The notes under the pieces: generated by a model
Seen by the model: the letters and a program-made list of their open reading frames with translations, nothing else
What the model was told of the DNA's origin: nothing
The model's database searches: none
Translations under genes and position numbers: made by a program
Origin: Pararhodobacter oceanensis
Lineage (GTDB): Bacteria; Pseudomonadota; Alphaproteobacteria; Rhodobacterales; Rhodobacteraceae
DNA: 64,000 nucleotides
Direction: 5' to 3'
NCBI RefSeq assembly: GCF_003076755.1
Contig: NZ_QDKM01000011.1
Location: forward strand, 1 to 64,000
Shown: positions 8,912 to 17,873 of the stretch, in pieces
Layout of the letters: the number at the start of each line of letters is the position of its first letter
How positions within the stretch are numbered: position 1 is the stretch's first letter

Positions 8912-9586
8912 CTATGTCGGTTGCTCGCGCTCGGTCGCTGCGGCAATCGCGCGGATACCGGCGCTGATAAACCGCACCGCGCCCGCGATGATCGCGTCGA
9001 TATCGTCGTCGCGCAGATCCCCCTGCGAGAGATCCTCGGCGCGTCCGGTCGGCGCCATCAAGGACATGCCGATCGCGATTGCATTCAAATAGCAAAGCAC
9101 GGCATCGTCGCGGGTCAACCCGGGGGTGATCGCCGCGATCTGGTCGATGAACAGGGTCGCGATGGCGTTGTAACGCTCTTTGGTCAGGCGCTGTGAGCGT
9201 TCATCGGTGCCCGAGGCGACATGCACCAAGAGCCGCGCATAATGCGCCCCGCCGCGCGAGGGGTCGCGGCCCAGCGTGACCGTGGGGCGCAAAAGCGCAT
9301 CGAGAATGGCCTCGAGCGTGACGCGATTGGCTTGGCGCAAGCGGGTGAGTTGTTGGCGCCGCTCTTCGTTGATCGCCTCCGAGCGCCGCGCGAACACCGC
9401 CTCGAAGAGCTTTTCCTTGTTGCCGAAATAATAGTGGATCAAGGCCGAATTCGCCTGCGCCTTATCGGCGATCACGCGGGTGGTGGCGCCGTGAAACCCG
9501 TTCTCGGCAAACACCTCCTCGGCGGCGTCGAGGATATTGTCCTGCGTCGAAGAGGGTTCGGGTTTGGTGGCGGTATTTCGGGACAT
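8912..9586 (-). CDS. TetR/AcrR family transcriptional regulator
   Basis: 224 residues. The N-terminal helix-turn-helix is clear (residues about 17-62: NILDAAEEVFAENGFHGATT, then the HYYFGNKEKLFEAVF signature). The C-terminal part is a variable ligand-binding domain. It is the first gene of the minus-strand run that continues through dctPQM to the BKACE gene, so it probably controls its own operon in response to the imported compound. A 12-bp inverted repeat lies just upstream (9608-9619). Confidence 0.9.
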   Translation of the reverse strand: MSRNTATKPEPSSTQDNILDAAEEVFAENGFHGATTRVIADKAQANSALIHYYFGNKEKLFEAVFARRSEAINEERRQQLTRLRQANRVTLEAILDALLRPTVTLGRDPSRGGAHYARLLVHVASGTDERSQRLTKERYNAIATLFIDQIAAITPGLTRDDAVLCYLNAIAIGMSLMAPTGRAEDLSQGDLRDDDIDAIIAGAVRFISAGIRAIAAATEREQPT

Positions 9587-9607
9587 CTGGAAGTTCGATT
9601 CTTAATT

Positions 9608-9619
9608 AATCAGTTGATT
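9608..9619. promoter_or_regulatory. Inverted repeat upstream of tetR, possible operator
   Basis: AATCA-GT-TGATT is a perfect 5-bp inverted repeat inside an AT-rich stretch 22 bp before the tetR start codon. Its place fits autorepression by the TetR protein. Similar short palindromes occur by chance in AT-rich sequence, so this is tentative. Confidence 0.4.
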
Positions 9620-9892
9620 GAATGACAGCATGTCGCGTTTCCCCTGTCAAGCGGTTGGTGTCTAGCTGGCGTGGGGGAGCGTGGGCGGAGGCGCGTTGAG
9701 GCCAATGTTTACAGGCCTTTCAGCTGCGCCGTTTGATGTGGGTTCGTCTGGCGGAGGCGGGGAGTTGCAGGGGTGGTCGCGGTAGTGATCCATGCAAATT
9801 TGCATATGAAACCAGCGAAACCGGTCAATTCCGCTGTGACCCCGGCGCGAATATACTGCGGGGCATAACGCCCATTAACCGAAAGGCCCCCC

Positions 9893-10612
9893 ATGCGTAT
9901 CTTTGATGACCCGACCTCGCGCGCCTATGCCCGAGTGGCAGGCGCCCTATATCTGATCATCGCTTTTGCCGGTGGTTTTGCCATCCTCTATGTGCCAAGC
10001 GCCCTGAATGTGCCGGGCGATCCGGCGGCAACTTTCGCCAATATCGCGCAGCGACGCGGGCTGTTTCATGCCGGGCTGCTGGGCGATCTGGTGATGATCA
10101 CTGCCGAGGTTCTGCTCTCGGTGATGTTGTATTTCATCTTTCGTCCGGTCAGCGCGACCCTGTCGCTGGCCGCCTCTTATGCGCGGCTGATGATGGTCGC
10201 GGTGATGGCGGCGATGCTGTTTTTCCATGCCGGTGCATTGGCGCTGGCGGATGGCGCGGTGCCGCTGGGCAGTTTCTCTCAGGTGCAGCGGCTCGAACTG
10301 GCCGGTCTGATGCGCTATATCCATGATAGCGGTGTCTGGATCTGGCAGATTTTCTTTTGCCTGCATCTGCTCTTGCTCGGCACGCTGGTGATCCGCTCGG
10401 GCCTCTATCCGCGGCTTCTCGGCGCCGGACTGATCCTTGGCGGCACCGGCTATCTGGTCGATAGCGTGCAGATGTTCGCGCTGCCGGAGGCGACGTTGCT
10501 GGCGGGGGTTAAGGTGGCGCTGCTGTTGATCGTCACCTTGGCCGAGGTGGGGTTTGCGCTATGGCTTTTGTTTCGCGGGCCGCGCGTTCGGCAGAGTAGC
10601 GTTGCAAGCTGA
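9893..10612 (+). CDS. DUF4386 family membrane protein
   Basis: 239 residues with six or more predicted membrane helices and the DUF4386 pattern: an N-terminal ARVAGALYLIIAFAGGFAI helix, a YVPSALNVPGDPAATFANI loop, then paired helices to the end. Function of the family is not known; members are inner-membrane proteins often expressed singly. The gene stands alone, divergent from the tetR operon, with ATG at 9893 behind a GAAAGG ribosome site. No operon partner is seen. Confidence 0.85.
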   Translation: MRIFDDPTSRAYARVAGALYLIIAFAGGFAILYVPSALNVPGDPAATFANIAQRRGLFHAGLLGDLVMITAEVLLSVMLYFIFRPVSATLSLAASYARLMMVAVMAAMLFFHAGALALADGAVPLGSFSQVQRLELAGLMRYIHDSGVWIWQIFFCLHLLLLGTLVIRSGLYPRLLGAGLILGGTGYLVDSVQMFALPEATLLAGVKVALLLIVTLAEVGFALWLLFRGPRVRQSSVAS

Positions 10613-10733
10613 GATATGCTCAGGGCGGTGATTGCGCGGGCATTAAACGTGCCACCTGCCTGAAGTTGTCGATGGAATTAGCCCGACTTAACAAGGGCTA
10701 AGCTATGACGAGGCGGTTCTCATCTTCGAACAA

Positions 10734-10760
10734 AGCGAGGGGGTGTGCTGCCCCCTCGCT
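10734..10760 (-). terminator. Rho-independent terminator
   Basis: A perfect 10-bp stem (AGCGAGGGGG / CCCCCTCGCT) with a 7-nt loop. On the minus strand it is followed by TTTG, so it best fits the end of the 85-residue protein gene at 10785. It may also stop transcripts from the DUF4386 gene on the other side. Confidence 0.75.
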
Positions 10761-10784
10761 TGCCGGTCTGTGGATCAATTGCGC

Positions 10785-11042
10785 TTAGGGATCGACGCGG
10801 ACTTCGGGATCCTCGGGGGCAACGCTGCGGGTGGGCGCGCCTTCGGGCACATCGACATCGCCCTCGCGGATTTCGGCGGGGGTGATCTCATTGTCGGAGC
10901 CGTCTTCGGTCGGTGTCACCATGCTCTCGCCAAGCCAATAAAGGGTGAGGCCGATGGCAAAGATCGCGACCACGGCCATGCCGATCAGCGGGCCACGGTG
11001 GCGGCGCTGTTGGGTCTGTAGATTTGTGTCAGGGGGAGTCAT
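10785..11042 (-). CDS. Small single-pass membrane protein
   Basis: 85 residues: a basic N-terminus (QQRRHRG), one membrane helix at about residues 19-39 (GMAVVAIFAIGLTLYWLG), then an acidic, Pro-rich tail likely in the periplasm. It is preceded by an AGGAGTGA-like ribosome site and ended by the hairpin at 10734-10760. The family is unknown to me; small proteins of this plan are common in roseobacters. It lies downstream of exoD on the same strand, with a 100-bp gap. Confidence 0.7.
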   Translation of the reverse strand: MTPPDTNLQTQQRRHRGPLIGMAVVAIFAIGLTLYWLGESMVTPTEDGSDNEITPAEIREGDVDVPEGAPTRSVAPEDPEVRVDP

Positions 11043-11142
11043 CCTTCACTCCTTTCTGGGTATAGGGGCACAACCCACGGGGCGTTTATTGGTTCCGTTT
11101 TCGGTGCCGCAGGCGATGGGCGTTGAGCGGGGCCAGCGCGGA

Positions 11143-11724
11143 TCAGCCGATGCCGACCTGCCAGACCGCGACGAGGACGCCGAGCAGGAACACCAAGGTC
11201 GCGAGATGCAGGATACCGTCGCGGGTCAGCAGGCTGGCGGCGAATAGAGCGAGCACCGCCGAGGCAAAGGAGCCCGAGGTCGGCACCAGTTCCATGAACG
11301 GCATGAACAGCGTCAGGCAGATGATCAGCGTGAGCGAGACATAGAGCCACGGGCGATGAAACAGAAAGGTGAGCCGCGCTTTTAGCACCCGCTCGATCAC
11401 TGCCAGCGGTTTGCGAAGCCAGTCGATGCCGGTGCAAAGCTTGGCGGTGGAGAGTTGCCTGCGGGTGAGGATGCCGGGGAGCCAGAGGTGGTCGCGCCCG
11501 AGCGCCATTTGCGCGGCCAGCAGGAAGGCGATGACCGCAACCAAAGCGGTGAGGCCGGGGATCGCGCTGGCGGGTGATGTGGAGATCAGCGAGAAGATCA
11601 GCATCACCGAGGCAAAAGCCCTGTCGCCGAGGGCCTCGATCACGTCCTGCACGGTGATACTGTCGCCGTCGATGGCGGTTTCGAGCCGGTCAAGGATGCC
11701 GGTAAGGGAGTGATTGTCATTCAT
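11143..11724 (-). CDS. exoD: Exopolysaccharide synthesis protein ExoD family
   Basis: 193 residues, normal for ExoD. It begins with a cytoplasmic segment (LTGILDRLETAIDGDSITV) followed by the hydrophobic core characteristic of the family. ExoD was first linked to exopolysaccharide and alkaline tolerance in Sinorhizobium; its biochemical role is unclear. The start codon lies inside the end of the triheme cytochrome gene (8-bp overlap), so it is translated with the oxidase operon. Confidence 0.88.
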   Translation of the reverse strand: MNDNHSLTGILDRLETAIDGDSITVQDVIEALGDRAFASVMLIFSLISTSPASAIPGLTALVAVIAFLLAAQMALGRDHLWLPGILTRRQLSTAKLCTGIDWLRKPLAVIERVLKARLTFLFHRPWLYVSLTLIICLTLFMPFMELVPTSGSFASAVLALFAASLLTRDGILHLATLVFLLGVLVAVWQVGIG

Positions 11725-12778
11725 TTTCTGGGCCGGTCCCGTTGGTTTCCAGGGTCGTGTAATAGGCGGTGAGCGCGGTGATATCCGCGTCGCTCAGGTT
11801 CTGGGCTGCGACGCGCATTAAGTGGGCGCGGCTGCCGCCGCCGCGGGCGCCGTCGCGCCAGAGGAGCAATTGCTGGCGTATATAGGCGGGGGGCAGGCCG
11901 ACGAGGGTCGGGGTCTCGGCGGCAGATTCGCTGGCGTTGGGGCCGTGGCAGGCGGCGCAGGCGGGGACATCGGGGTCGGCGGTCGCGGCATGGGCGAGCG
12001 CGCGGCCCTGCGCGATCAGGGGGGCGGGCGTCGGCGGCGGGGCGTGGGTCGGCGCGGGTTGCTGCGCGAACCATGTGGCGAGCGCGTCGAGTTCTGCGGG
12101 CGACGGCCTGCTTACCGCCTGCGCCATGATCCCGCTGGCGCGGCTGCCGTCGAGATAGGCGCGCAGTGACATCCGCAGATAGGCGGCGCCTTGCCCAGCC
12201 AGTGGCGGCACATGGGTGCCGAGCGCTGGTGTGTGGCAGCCGCGGCAATAGGCTTGCGGCGCAGGGCCGTCGGGCAGGCGGGTGAGGGCTGCATAGGCGG
12301 CGCCGGTCATCCCGTCCTGCACCGCGGTCAGGAAGGCGACCACCGGCCAGACTTCGTCATCGCGCGCGGCGGGCCATTGCGGCATGCCGGTCATCTTGAT
12401 GCCATTGGCGGTGATCCAATGCAGATGATGCGGTTGCCAGCCCTGCACGGCGGTCTCGATATGCGGCGGCGGCGGCACCATCGCCGCCATCGTCGGGCTT
12501 TGCGCCACGCCGGGGGCGGCGTGACAGGCGCGGCAGGCCCAGTCGTAATGGCGCGCGCCGAGTTCGATCAGCGCGGGGTCGTTGAGGTCGGGCAATTGGG
12601 GTGGGCGCTCGGCGCGCAGGCGCACCGAGTTGCGAAAGGCCGTATGCAGCACCCATGAGACGCCGGGCAGATGGCCGACCCGCGCCGAGACATTATAGAG
12701 TCCCAGTGTCACCACCGCGCCGCCGCTCAGCGCCGCCAGCACCGCGAGGGCGGCCAGCATCTGCCAGAGGTATCTCAT
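11717..12778 (-). CDS. Triheme c-type cytochrome
   Basis: 353 residues from ATG at 12778, which overlaps the ctaG stop by ATGA. An N-terminal signal anchor (residues about 5-28) exports it. Three heme-attachment motifs are seen: CRACH (82-86), CRGCH (178-182) and CAACH (274-278). Each is followed by the methionine-containing regions expected for cytochrome c class I domains; the second and third domains resemble the diheme cytochrome c4 type. Sitting in a caa3 oxidase operon, it is a likely electron donor to the oxidase on the periplasmic side. An upstream extension of the frame is a shadow of ctaG. Confidence 0.88.
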   Translation of the reverse strand: MRYLWQMLAALAVLAALSGGAVVTLGLYNVSARVGHLPGVSWVLHTAFRNSVRLRAERPPQLPDLNDPALIELGARHYDWACRACHAAPGVAQSPTMAAMVPPPPHIETAVQGWQPHHLHWITANGIKMTGMPQWPAARDDEVWPVVAFLTAVQDGMTGAAYAALTRLPDGPAPQAYCRGCHTPALGTHVPPLAGQGAAYLRMSLRAYLDGSRASGIMAQAVSRPSPAELDALATWFAQQPAPTHAPPPTPAPLIAQGRALAHAATADPDVPACAACHGPNASESAAETPTLVGLPPAYIRQQLLLWRDGARGGGSRAHLMRVAAQNLSDADITALTAYYTTLETNGTGPENE

Positions 12779-13353
12779 GTCTGCACCTCCGCTCTGGCCA
12801 GCGCGCGTCCGGTCAGGATCAGCCCCGCGAGTAGATAGACCGGCGTGCCGATCCCCAGCATCAACAGCCCGCCGAGTTGCTGCGCGGTGAGATTCGGCGC
12901 GAGGCCGCAGATCTCGGCATAAAGATCGCGCGGGGCCAGCACGATCAGCGCGCCGAGAAGCGTCATATGCATGGAGGTGACCAGCAAGCCTCCGGCGCCG
13001 ATCAGGGGTTGTCGTGCGCGCAGGCAACCGGCCCAGACGAGGATACCGGCGATCAGGAAGCTGAGTTGCTCGACGGCAAACCCCAGCGGGCTGTGGAAGG
13101 CCAAACCATGGGCGCCGGGCAGGTGCCAGCCCCAGACCAGCGCGAACTCGAGGGTGGCGGCGATCATCGGCGGCAGCGCCATAGGCTCGGCCCATTGCGG
13201 CGCGCCCAGCACCAGTAGTGGCGGGATCACCGCGACCAGCAGCATATGGCGCAGCATATGGGCGGGGAATGCGGCGCCGAACCACGCCTCAAGCGGGGCG
13301 AGCCAGATGAGCGCGGCCAGCGCCAGCGCGGTGATCAGCAAGACGCGTTTCAT
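12775..13353 (-). CDS. ctaG: Cytochrome c oxidase assembly protein CtaG (caa3 type)
   Basis: 192 residues, membrane protein with about six helices. The motif HMLRHMLLVAVIPPLLVLGAP with conserved histidines is that of the caa3_CtaG family, which supplies copper to the oxidase CuB site in organisms with caa3 oxidases. It is unrelated in sequence to the Cox11-type CtaG of the aa3 oxidase. It overlaps both neighbours by ATGA and so is translated in step with them. Confidence 0.88.
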   Translation of the reverse strand: MKRVLLITALALAALIWLAPLEAWFGAAFPAHMLRHMLLVAVIPPLLVLGAPQWAEPMALPPMIAATLEFALVWGWHLPGAHGLAFHSPLGFAVEQLSFLIAGILVWAGCLRARQPLIGAGGLLVTSMHMTLLGALIVLAPRDLYAEICGLAPNLTAQQLGGLLMLGIGTPVYLLAGLILTGRALARAEVQT

Positions 13354-13757
13354 CGGCAGCTCTCCAAGAGCAGCACCGGCAGCGTGCCATAGACCACCCC
13401 GATCGCCGAGATCAGCGCCAGCAGCACCGCGGCATGACCGAGGAATTGATGCCTGTCCTCGGCCTCACCCAGCGCATTGGTGTAGTCGCCGGTGGTGCGG
13501 TAATCCCATTGCCGCCATGCGCGCCAGCCGAGCCAGAGGATCACCGCGAGCGCCAGACCTGTGGCCAGCAGTAGCGCCAAGCGGGCGTGGGGCAGCAGCG
13601 CGGGGGCTTTGGCGCAGACCACAGCGGCGATTGCGTAGCTGGTGACGAAATGGGCGGCCCAAGTGGCCGGAGCGAGGTTGATGCGCCAGAGGCTCTCGGC
13701 CTCTTCGCGGAACTCGCGGCGGTCCGGGTCGCTCTGTGGCGGTGGGTCTCTGCGCAT
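13350..13757 (-). CDS. Small membrane protein of the oxidase operon
   Basis: 135 residues from ATG at 13757, which overlaps the stop of the fused oxidase gene (TGATG). An earlier in-frame ATG lies within that gene and is not used. Three predicted helices are at about 30-50, 55-78 and 108-130, with a charged N-terminus. Proteins of this size and place occur in caa3-type operons, where a subunit IV gene would be expected, but I cannot assign a family. A structural or assembly role is inferred from the tight coupling only. Confidence 0.75.
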   Translation of the reverse strand: MRRDPPPQSDPDRREFREEAESLWRINLAPATWAAHFVTSYAIAAVVCAKAPALLPHARLALLLATGLALAVILWLGWRAWRQWDYRTTGDYTNALGEAEDRHQFLGHAAVLLALISAIGVVYGTLPVLLLESCR

Positions 13758-16315
13758 CACAAGACCCCCGGAGCCAGGCCGATCACCGCACCCGCGACCA
13801 GCACCGTCAGGCAGAGGAAATGCCAAAATAGCGTGATATTCCACAGGTCGGCGTCATAGCGCGGGGTCAGCTTGCCGGTGAGGCTGCCGGCGAGGCAATA
13901 GAGCTGCATGATCAGGCCGACCAGCGCATGGGCGACGACCCAGATCATCAGCGCCCAGATGATTGCGGGGTAGACATGGGTTGTAGGCTCGAGCGCTTGC
14001 ACCGAGAGGGTCAGCGCCGAGGCACCGCCTGCGGTGAGGAGGGGCGCGGTGATCAGCGCTGCGCGCGCCCTGCCGATGCGTCCCGCCGCGTTCCACTGCC
14101 GCGCGGCCAGCGTCAGCGCCCATGATGCGGTGAGCGCGAGCACCGCAAGCGCGACCAGTTCGGGGGCGGCATGGGGGGCATCCTCGGGCGGGAAATCGGG
14201 TTTGGAGGTCCAGTAAAAGAAGAAGCCAAAGACGATGCTGGCGAAGGCGGTGGCATCGCCGAGCATGGTGATCCAGACCGCCCACCAGCCGACCGCCTTT
14301 GGCCCCGAGGCATAGGTCGGGAGTGAGAGGCCCAATCCGGCGTCACGCATCTCATGCGCGGGCGGGCGCGCGGTGGAGGTCCAGAGCCAGTAGAGGATAC
14401 AGACCAGCGCAAATGCGCCGGAGACCAGCGCGGGTGCATACATATGAAAGGTCGGAAAGATAAACGCCCCGCCGGTGAATAGCGCCGCCAGTAGGGTGAT
14501 CCATGTCGGGCCGGTGACGCGCTGCACCAGTTCGGGGCTGGCGTCGATGACGCTGGTGACCATGGTTTCGCGGTGCCCATGGGGGCTGTCGGCAAGGTAA
14601 TAGCGACCGGCATCCATCCGCGCGACCAGATCAGGGTCATCCCAGAGCGGATAGCGCGAGGTGATATGCGGGATCGAGCGCGCGCCCCAGTATTCGGCGG
14701 GGATATTGTGGCTCCACTCCAGCGTGCCCGCCGCCCATGGATTGCGCGGCATCTGTTGTTGCGCGCCCTTGGGACGCAGGAGATCCCAGACAAACACCGC
14801 AAAGCCCGCGGCAATGACAAAGGCACCAAGGGTCGAGATCATATTCAGCCAGCCCCAGCCCGCCGCCTCGGGATAGGTGAAGACCCGCCGCGGCATGCCC
14901 AGAAGCCCGGTCAGATGCATCGGCAGGAAGGTGACATTGAAGCCGGTGAAGATCAGCCAGAAGGCCCAACGCCCGAGACGCTCGGAGAGCATCTTTTTGC
15001 GGATGAAGGGAAAGAAGTAATAGATGCCTGCGATCACCGGAAACACCATGCCGCCGAAGAGCGTGTAATGCAGATGGGCGACGATGAAATAGGTGTCATG
15101 GACTTGCCAGTTGAACGGCGCGATGGCCAGCATCACGCCGGTGAGGCCACCGGCGGTGAATATCGCCAGCGCACCGGCGATCCAGAGCATCGGCAGGCTC
15201 ATCTTCACCCGCCCTGCGATCAGCGTTGCGGCAAAGGCAAAGAGCTGGATGCCGGTGGGGATCACCACCGCCTCGGAGGCCGCCGAGAAGAACCCCAGCG
15301 AGATATTCGGCAATCCGGTGGTGAACATATGATGCACCCAGAGGCCGAAAGACAGAAAGCCGGTGCCGACCGCGCTGAGCACGATCCACGAGTAGCCAAC
15401 GATGGGGCGCCGCGCCACGGTGGGCACGACCATCGCGGCAATGGCAATCGAGGGCAGGAACACGATGTAGACCTCGGGGTGGCCGAAGATCCAGAACAGA
15501 TGCTGCCAGAGCATCGGATCGCCGCCGCGTGTGGGGTCGAAAAACGGCCAGTCAAAGCTGCGCTCTAGCTCGAACAGGAAGTCTCCGGCGATCAGCGGCG
15601 GAAAGGCAAAGAGGATCATCCCGCCGACCACCAGCACATACCACGCATAAAGCGGCATGATATTGACCCGCATCCCGGGCGGGCGGCATTTCAGCGCGCC
15701 GACGATCAGCTCGACGGCGGCGGCAATGGAGGCGATCTCGATAAACGATAGGCCCAACAGCCAGATATCGCTGCCCGGCCCCTCGTCCTGCGTGGCCAGC
15801 GGCGGATACATGAACCAGCCGGCGGTGGGCGCGGCATTGAACAAAAGCGAGCCCATGACGAATACGCCGCCGATGACAAAGCACCAGAAGCCAAAGGCGG
15901 AAAGCCGCGGAAACGGCATGTCGCGCCCGCCCAGAAGTGCAGGCAGGATCAGGATCGCGATCGCCTCGAACATCGGCACCGCAAAGAGAAACATCATTGC
16001 CGAGCCATGCATGGTGAAGAACTGGTTGAAGCGGTCGGCAGAGATCAGATCATTCTCGGGTAGGGCCAGTTGCAGGCGGATGAGCAGTCCGAGGACACCG
16101 GCGAGAAGCATGAAACCAAAGGCGCTGAGCGCATACCAGAGCCCGATCTCGGAGTTGTTGACCGCGGTGACATAGCGCCAGCCCTTGGGCGGCGCCCATG
16201 CCGCGCGCAATTCGGCGGCGCTGCGCTCCTGCTGCGCCTGCGGGACGGGTGTGGCCAGCATCTCGGCGCTGGGCGGATAGGGGCCTTGGGGGCCGGTGTT
16301 TTGCGGTTCGCTCAT
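13757..16315 (-). CDS. ctaD: Cytochrome c oxidase subunit I-III fusion
   Basis: 852 residues. Residues 1 to about 590 are heme-copper oxidase subunit I. They contain the CuB and crosslink region (WIFGHPEVYIVFLP), the HHMFTTG loop and the heme ligand stretch HDTYFIVAHLHY. The last quarter (from about residue 640, GPKAVGWWAVW onward) is a subunit III domain with five helices, so ctaD and ctaE are fused. Such fusions are known in caa3-type enzymes. The enzyme reduces oxygen to water in the inner membrane and pumps protons. The start overlaps the ctaC stop by ATGA. Confidence 0.93.
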   Translation of the reverse strand: MSEPQNTGPQGPYPPSAEMLATPVPQAQQERSAAELRAAWAPPKGWRYVTAVNNSEIGLWYALSAFGFMLLAGVLGLLIRLQLALPENDLISADRFNQFFTMHGSAMMFLFAVPMFEAIAILILPALLGGRDMPFPRLSAFGFWCFVIGGVFVMGSLLFNAAPTAGWFMYPPLATQDEGPGSDIWLLGLSFIEIASIAAAVELIVGALKCRPPGMRVNIMPLYAWYVLVVGGMILFAFPPLIAGDFLFELERSFDWPFFDPTRGGDPMLWQHLFWIFGHPEVYIVFLPSIAIAAMVVPTVARRPIVGYSWIVLSAVGTGFLSFGLWVHHMFTTGLPNISLGFFSAASEAVVIPTGIQLFAFAATLIAGRVKMSLPMLWIAGALAIFTAGGLTGVMLAIAPFNWQVHDTYFIVAHLHYTLFGGMVFPVIAGIYYFFPFIRKKMLSERLGRWAFWLIFTGFNVTFLPMHLTGLLGMPRRVFTYPEAAGWGWLNMISTLGAFVIAAGFAVFVWDLLRPKGAQQQMPRNPWAAGTLEWSHNIPAEYWGARSIPHITSRYPLWDDPDLVARMDAGRYYLADSPHGHRETMVTSVIDASPELVQRVTGPTWITLLAALFTGGAFIFPTFHMYAPALVSGAFALVCILYWLWTSTARPPAHEMRDAGLGLSLPTYASGPKAVGWWAVWITMLGDATAFASIVFGFFFYWTSKPDFPPEDAPHAAPELVALAVLALTASWALTLAARQWNAAGRIGRARAALITAPLLTAGGASALTLSVQALEPTTHVYPAIIWALMIWVVAHALVGLIMQLYCLAGSLTGKLTPRYDADLWNITLFWHFLCLTVLVAGAVIGLAPGVL

Positions 16316-17349
16316 TCCAACCCCTTGAGATATTGCGCCAGATCCGACAGATCGCCTGCGCTCAGATGGTCATAGGCGGGCATTTCCACCTCGGGTTTGA
16401 TCGCGCCGGTATGGGCGATCCAGGTCTCGAAATCCTCAAGCGTGGTGCCCAGCGTGCCGGCGCCGAGGCTGAGGCGGCTGCCGACATGGGTCAGGTCCGG
16501 CCCCACCGCGCCGCGTGGTTGACTGTCCCGCCCCTCGGGGCCGCGCACCGTATGGCAGGCGCCGCAGCCCTCGCGGGTGAAGACCTCGGCGCCGCGTATG
16601 CCCGCCGGATCAGCGGGGGGTGCGGCGGGGGCCTCCTGCGCCGCGAGCCAGAGCGCGAAGTCATCGGGCGCCATCGCCACCACCTCGAAGGCCATCAGCG
16701 CATGGCTGGCACCGCAAAACTCGGCGCATTGCCCGCGCCAATGGCCGGGCGCCTCGGGGTGCAGCGACATGCGGGTTTCGCGGCCCGGAAACATATCCAT
16801 CTTGCCGCCCAACGCCGGTATCCAGAAGGAATGGATCACCCGCCCCGCATCGAGGATGATCTCGCTGCGTTGACCCGCGGGCAGGCGGATTTCATTGGCG
16901 GAGATGATCGGCGCCTCGGCGCCCTCGGGCCAGTATTCGACCCGCCACCACCATTGCTCGCCGGTGACGCGCAGGGTCAGCCCGTCGCCCGGCGCGCGCT
17001 GGTCGGGCATGATCGACAGGCCGTAGGCCAGAAGCGCGCCGAGAATAACGGTGGGAAAGATCACCCCGCCGACAATGATCAAGCCGTTGGCAAAACGCCG
17101 CGAGAGGGCCGCGCGGTTAATCCGTGTGACATAGAAGAACAGCCCGTTGACCAGCAGCCAGAGGATGATCGCGCCACCGAGCATGACCCAGAACAGATCG
17201 CCCAAAACCCGTGCATCGGCGCCGCCCGGGGCCAGCACCGATTGCCGCCCGTCGCAGCCGGACAGGGCGAGTGTGGCCAATAGCGCGCTGGACCGGAGCA
17301 AGCGGCGCGAAGGGGCGATGTGGTCCACTCTGGCGGTGCTGCCGGTCAT
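16312..17349 (-). CDS. ctaC: Cytochrome c oxidase subunit II with fused cytochrome c
   Basis: 345 residues. The lipobox L-S-G-C (cysteine 32) marks a lipidated N-terminus. Two membrane helices (about 53-75 and 90-112) precede the cupredoxin domain, whose CuA ligands are visible as H173 and CAEFCGASHALM (C208, C212, H216, M219). A C-terminal cytochrome c domain carries CGACH at 262-266. Together with the fused subunit I-III this defines a caa3-type oxidase that can take electrons from membrane or soluble cytochromes. The ATG overlaps the stop of a 110-residue upstream ORF by ATGA. Confidence 0.93.
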   Translation of the reverse strand: MTGSTARVDHIAPSRRLLRSSALLATLALSGCDGRQSVLAPGGADARVLGDLFWVMLGGAIILWLLVNGLFFYVTRINRAALSRRFANGLIIVGGVIFPTVILGALLAYGLSIMPDQRAPGDGLTLRVTGEQWWWRVEYWPEGAEAPIISANEIRLPAGQRSEIILDAGRVIHSFWIPALGGKMDMFPGRETRMSLHPEAPGHWRGQCAEFCGASHALMAFEVVAMAPDDFALWLAAQEAPAAPPADPAGIRGAEVFTREGCGACHTVRGPEGRDSQPRGAVGPDLTHVGSRLSLGAGTLGTTLEDFETWIAHTGAIKPEVEMPAYDHLSAGDLSDLAQYLKGLE

Positions 17350-17678
17350 AGGGGATTGTTGCCGTGGCGCCGTAGATCGGTGTCGCGCAGATCATCGGGC
17401 GGGAGGTTGTTGGCGTGCAGCTTGAGCGCATGCGACGGGCGGTCTGGGCAGTCACGCATATCGCGGGGGCGGGTGTCGATGGTGGAGGTATTGTTGGCAG
17501 CGATGTTGGTCAGGCTGTGCTGGCGAAACCTGATCCTGCGGTCGCGGAGCCGGTTCGGCGGCGGGAGTTGCAGCGTGCGGTGCAAAACCGCCGGAGCGTC
17601 GCGCGGGGGGATGACGTGAGGCGCCACCGCTTTGGATGGCGCTGTCCGCGAAAAATCCCGGCGCGAAAGTTCTGGCAT
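17346..17678 (-). CDS. Hypothetical 110-residue protein heading the oxidase operon
   Basis: ATG at 17678 follows a strong GGAGG ribosome site with an 8-nt spacer, and the stop overlaps the ctaC start by ATGA, as with every other junction in this operon. The protein begins MPELSRRDFSRTAPSKA, is rich in Arg, Pro and Asn, and has no membrane segment or known motif. The coding signals and coupling argue that it is real, or at least translated as a leader to ctaC. Its composition is unusual and I do not recognise a family. Confidence 0.55.
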   Translation of the reverse strand: MPELSRRDFSRTAPSKAVAPHVIPPRDAPAVLHRTLQLPPPNRLRDRRIRFRQHSLTNIAANNTSTIDTRPRDMRDCPDRPSHALKLHANNLPPDDLRDTDLRRHGNNPL

Positions 17679-17873
17679 GGTTTCAACCTCCGACTGACCA
17701 AACGGCTGAGAATGCTAGAGGTTCCCAATAAATCCCGTCCGCCGCGCGTCGCCAGTTGCGAGACCGGAGCAGATCGGCGCGTCGTGGCGTGGTGTCGCAG
17801 GCTGTCCTGTGCTTACCGGTTTCTGCGTCACGGGTTGGTGGTTCGGGGTAAATAGTCTTTTCTTCGCAACCCC

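Noticed and set aside
7238-9196. Plus-strand open frame of 652 codons opposite dctQ, dctP and tetR
   Set aside because: Composition is shadow-like, and it crosses three real genes and their intergenic hairpin.
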